From positions 1 through 6,726 of the forward strand of contig CAIRND010000517.1 of assembly GCA_903879825.1 (NCBI GenBank): a DNA stretch of 6,726 nt. The letters are read 5' to 3'. The position numbers and the translations under genes were made by a program. This document shows, piece after piece, positions 4,992-6,726 of the stretch. The notes below the pieces were generated by a model. The model was not told the origin of the DNA and made no database searches. It worked only from the letters and a program-made list of their open reading frames with translations. Each line of letters opens with the position of its first letter. Within the stretch, counting starts at the first letter, position 1. The stretch is from an uncultured Geobacteraceae bacterium. Its GTDB lineage: Bacteria; Desulfobacterota; Desulfuromonadia; Geobacterales; Pseudopelobacteraceae.

Positions 4992-6467
4992 TTATGTTAA
5001 AAGTTCCTGAAGCGCGGACCTGATATTTTCATTCCACGGTTCGATCTCCAGGGCTTGGCGATAGAATAATTCTGCTTCTTCAGGTCGTTTGACTGCGGTA
5101 CAAATCTGAGCCAACCCCGTCAGGATTTCCAGATCTCTGGGGTGCAACCGAAACAGATCAAGATATATTTGAATTGCATCATCGACCATGCCTTGTTCGA
5201 TAAAATAGAGGTCAGCCAGATTTTTGCGGAAGTTTTTATTAGTCGGCTGCAGTTCAACGGCCTGTTCGTAGGCGCGCTGCGCTCCCTCAACGTCGCCGAG
5301 ACGGTAGCGTAAAACACCAAGATCATTATGGTGTAGGGCGTTATTGGTGCTGGTATGGACCAGTTCTTCAAGCAGTGAGTGTGCTTCACTCAGTCGGCCC
5401 TGCTGAGCAAGTCCTAACGCTTCGGTATGTATCTCCTCTGCGCTGCGGTCTGCAGTAGGTTCGGTGGCGGAAATTGCGTCGAGCGATGCAGCAGCCTCGC
5501 GGTTCCATGGTTCTATTTTCAGAATTGTTTCAAGAAACGTGCGGGCATCTTCCTGTTTGCCGGCTTCAATACAAATCTGACTGATTGCCGTGAGGGTCTC
5601 AATATCGCGCGGATTGGTCCCGAGAATTTTTACATAAAGATTCAGAGCTTCTTCGGTTTCACCACAGACAATGTTGAGTAAATCCGCCAGATTTTTCTGG
5701 AAATTCGGGTTGTCCGGCTGTAAGCGTAGCGCCTCTTCGTGGTGGCAGCGGGCGCGCAGCAGGTCACCTTCCTGTTGATAGAGTACGCCCAGATCGTTAT
5801 GGGCAACTGCATAAGTTGGAAAATGGTGGATAAGCTCTTCAAGAGTGCGAAGTGCATCGCTAATTTTACCGGAGTTTGCCAGTTCCAGAGCCTGTTGGTA
5901 CCGTTGCTCGGGGCTCTGTGCCAGAGCCTGCTGGGTTTGAGAACCGGCTATCTGTGTTGGTTGCTGAGGAGGGGGGACCTGCCCACCCAGTTCCTGGAGG
6001 GCGTGTCGTGCTGAACTGTTGACCGCATCAAGCTGTAATGTTCGAGTGAAATACTGGCGGGCCTGCTCGCGCCGCCCGATCTGCACGCTGATCGTTCCAA
6101 GAGCATTAAGAGTTTCAACGTCGAACGGATTGTCTTTCAGGATATCCAGATAGGTTTGGATTGCATCATCGGCCCATTCCAGTTCGACAAAATAGAAATC
6201 GGCAAGATTTTTGCGGTAAGTGATGTTGGATGGCTCAAGCTTATGAGATTTTTCGTAGTGTGCCAATGCCTTCAATCCATTGCCGGATTGGTAGTAAAGC
6301 ACCGCCAGATCGTTATGTGCCTGGGCGAACTCGGGATATATCTTGAGGAAGTTCCGGATGTGATGAATAGCTTCATCAGGCTCCATGTCACGAATTGATG
6401 TAATAATCCTCTCGTAAGTGGCCCGACCTTCGATTATGACAAGACCCTGTAACGTCAGTTGATTCAT
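4992..6467 (-). CDS. Three-module TPR-repeat protein
   Basis: This 491-residue protein consists almost entirely of tetratricopeptide-type helices, without a signal peptide or membrane segment, so it is probably cytoplasmic. It is built of three copies of a module of about 130 residues. The landmark HNDL occurs at 51, 223 and 380; KNLAD at 86, 258 and 415; N/H-P-x-D at 113, 285 and 442; and the EPWN position at 147 (degenerate), 319 and 476. Internal spacing is identical in all three (35, 27 and 34 residues). The first linker is about 15 residues longer and rich in Q and P (about 161-186). TPR arrays bind other proteins. The position at the head of a dideoxyhexose operon suggests a scaffold or regulator for glycan synthesis, but the sequence does not show which partner. 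The start is supported by GGGAG, 5 bases before the ATG at 6465-6467. It is not fused to a glycosyltransferase domain, unlike O-GlcNAc-transferase-type proteins. Confidence 0.88.
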   Translation of the reverse strand: MNQLTLQGLVIIEGRATYERIITSIRDMEPDEAIHHIRNFLKIYPEFAQAHNDLAVLYYQSGNGLKALAHYEKSHKLEPSNITYRKNLADFYFVELEWADDAIQTYLDILKDNPFDVETLNALGTISVQIGRREQARQYFTRTLQLDAVNSSARHALQELGGQVPPPQQPTQIAGSQTQQALAQSPEQRYQQALELANSGKISDALRTLEELIHHFPTYAVAHNDLGVLYQQEGDLLRARCHHEEALRLQPDNPNFQKNLADLLNIVCGETEEALNLYVKILGTNPRDIETLTAISQICIEAGKQEDARTFLETILKIEPWNREAAASLDAISATEPTADRSAEEIHTEALGLAQQGRLSEAHSLLEELVHTSTNNALHHNDLGVLRYRLGDVEGAQRAYEQAVELQPTNKNFRKNLADLYFIEQGMVDDAIQIYLDLFRLHPRDLEILTGLAQICTAVKRPEEAELFYRQALEIEPWNENIRSALQELLT

Positions 6468-6521
6468 CTCATCTCCCTGGTTGAAGGCGCGGCTGATAAC
6501 TCATTTTTATTCCGGACAATA

Positions 6522-6550
6522 TTTTTACAATAATCACTTCATCTTTGCAA
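6522..6550 (-). promoter_or_regulatory. Possible sigma70-type promoter of the operon
   Basis: On the minus strand a -35-like TTGCAA (6550-6545) is followed after 17 bases by a -10-like TAAAAA (6527-6522), each matching four of six consensus bases. It lies in the only sizeable gap upstream of the TPR gene and downstream of a terminator-like hairpin, where an operon promoter is expected. The match is weak and the surroundings are AT-rich. Confidence 0.3.
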
Positions 6551-6578
6551 TGAATCGTTGCGTCGTCATGGTGGCATC

Positions 6579-6608
6579 AAAAAAAGGTCACATGTCTGCG
6601 ACCCTTTT
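6579..6608 (-). terminator. Intrinsic terminator-like hairpin
   Basis: Read on the minus strand, AAAAGGGTC (6608-6600) pairs with GACCTTTT (6589-6582), with one bulged G and a 10-base loop. A run of seven T residues (6585-6579) overlaps the end of the stem and continues past it. It lies 31 bases after a TAA (6640-6642), fitting a terminator for the gene that enters from the right edge and separating it from the TPR-rfb unit. The stem has only about four G-C pairs, so it is not strong. Confidence 0.5.
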
Positions 6609-6639
6609 GGGACATTAAACTTACCTGCGATTGAATTAT

Positions 6640-6726
6640 TTAAAATCCTTTGAAGGAATAGCCGTCGATCTGGTCGCCGGTTGTATCCATAGATCTGCCG
6701 GAAGAGTCTTTGCCGGAAAATTTGAA
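6640..6726 (-). CDS. 3' end of an unidentified gene, cut by window edge
   Basis: The minus strand is open from the right edge for 28 codons to a TAA at 6640-6642. The visible tail includes SGKDSSGRSMDTTGDQID and ends in SFKGF; it is polar and glycine/serine-rich, and I do not recognise a family. A frame this short is often open by chance (roughly one in four), so support comes mainly from the terminator-like hairpin just downstream and the shared strand. An ATG inside it (about 16 codons before the stop) could start a tiny ORF but has no ribosome site I would trust. Confidence 0.4.
   Translation of the reverse strand, partial: FKFSGKDSSGRSMDTTGDQIDGYSFKGF

Noticed and set aside
5120..5857. 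Minus-strand ORFs of 71-89 codons inside the TPR gene
   Set aside because: They arise from the same shifted frame in repeated TPR modules, so they resemble each other only because the DNA is repetitive.

Overview
The window is about 6.7 kb of Gram-negative-type DNA of moderate GC content. Every supported gene lies on the minus strand, so transcription runs from right to left. Gene order, operon style and the density of toxin-antitoxin (TA) genes would fit a Desulfobacterota bacterium of the Geobacter/Pelobacter kind. That assignment is an impression from protein style, not a demonstrated one.

Region by region, in the direction of transcription: (1) The right edge holds what looks like the 3' end of a minus-strand gene (stop at 6640-6642), followed by a weak intrinsic-terminator-like hairpin (6579-6608). 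(2) A probable promoter region (6468-6578) leads into a 491-residue cytoplasmic TPR protein made of three near-identical-length modules. (3) Then comes a CDP-dideoxyhexose block: rfbF (glucose-1-phosphate cytidylyltransferase) and rfbG (CDP-glucose 4,6-dehydratase). (4) Between rfbG and rfbH, where these genes are normally adjacent, sits a TA module: a free 89-residue antitoxin and a PemK/MazF-like toxin. The toxin has no stop codon of its own and reads straight into an essentially full-length RfbH (CDP-4-dehydro-6-deoxyglucose 3-dehydratase). The product is a predicted 538-residue PemK-RfbH fusion. (5) Downstream are a palindromic operator or weak terminator, a VapBC-like pair with a 4-base start/stop overlap, and a MntA-type minimal nucleotidyltransferase that ends at the left edge.

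How the genes may work together: RfbF makes CDP-glucose, RfbG converts it to CDP-4-keto-6-deoxyglucose, and RfbH starts C3 deoxygenation towards a 3,6-dideoxyhexose of surface polysaccharide. The RfbH reductase partner and the later enzymes are not in the window. Three TA-type units follow one another in the last 3 kb, and the first is physically welded to a sugar-biosynthesis enzyme. This fusion is the most unusual item here. No in-frame ATG, GTG or TTG lies between positions 2534 and 2323, so RfbH has no obvious independent start. An A8 homopolymer lies just after the toxin domain, and heptamer tandem repeats sit at the rfbF/rfbG junction. Both are candidate switch or error points.

No tRNA, rRNA, CRISPR array, transposase or plus-strand gene could be supported.
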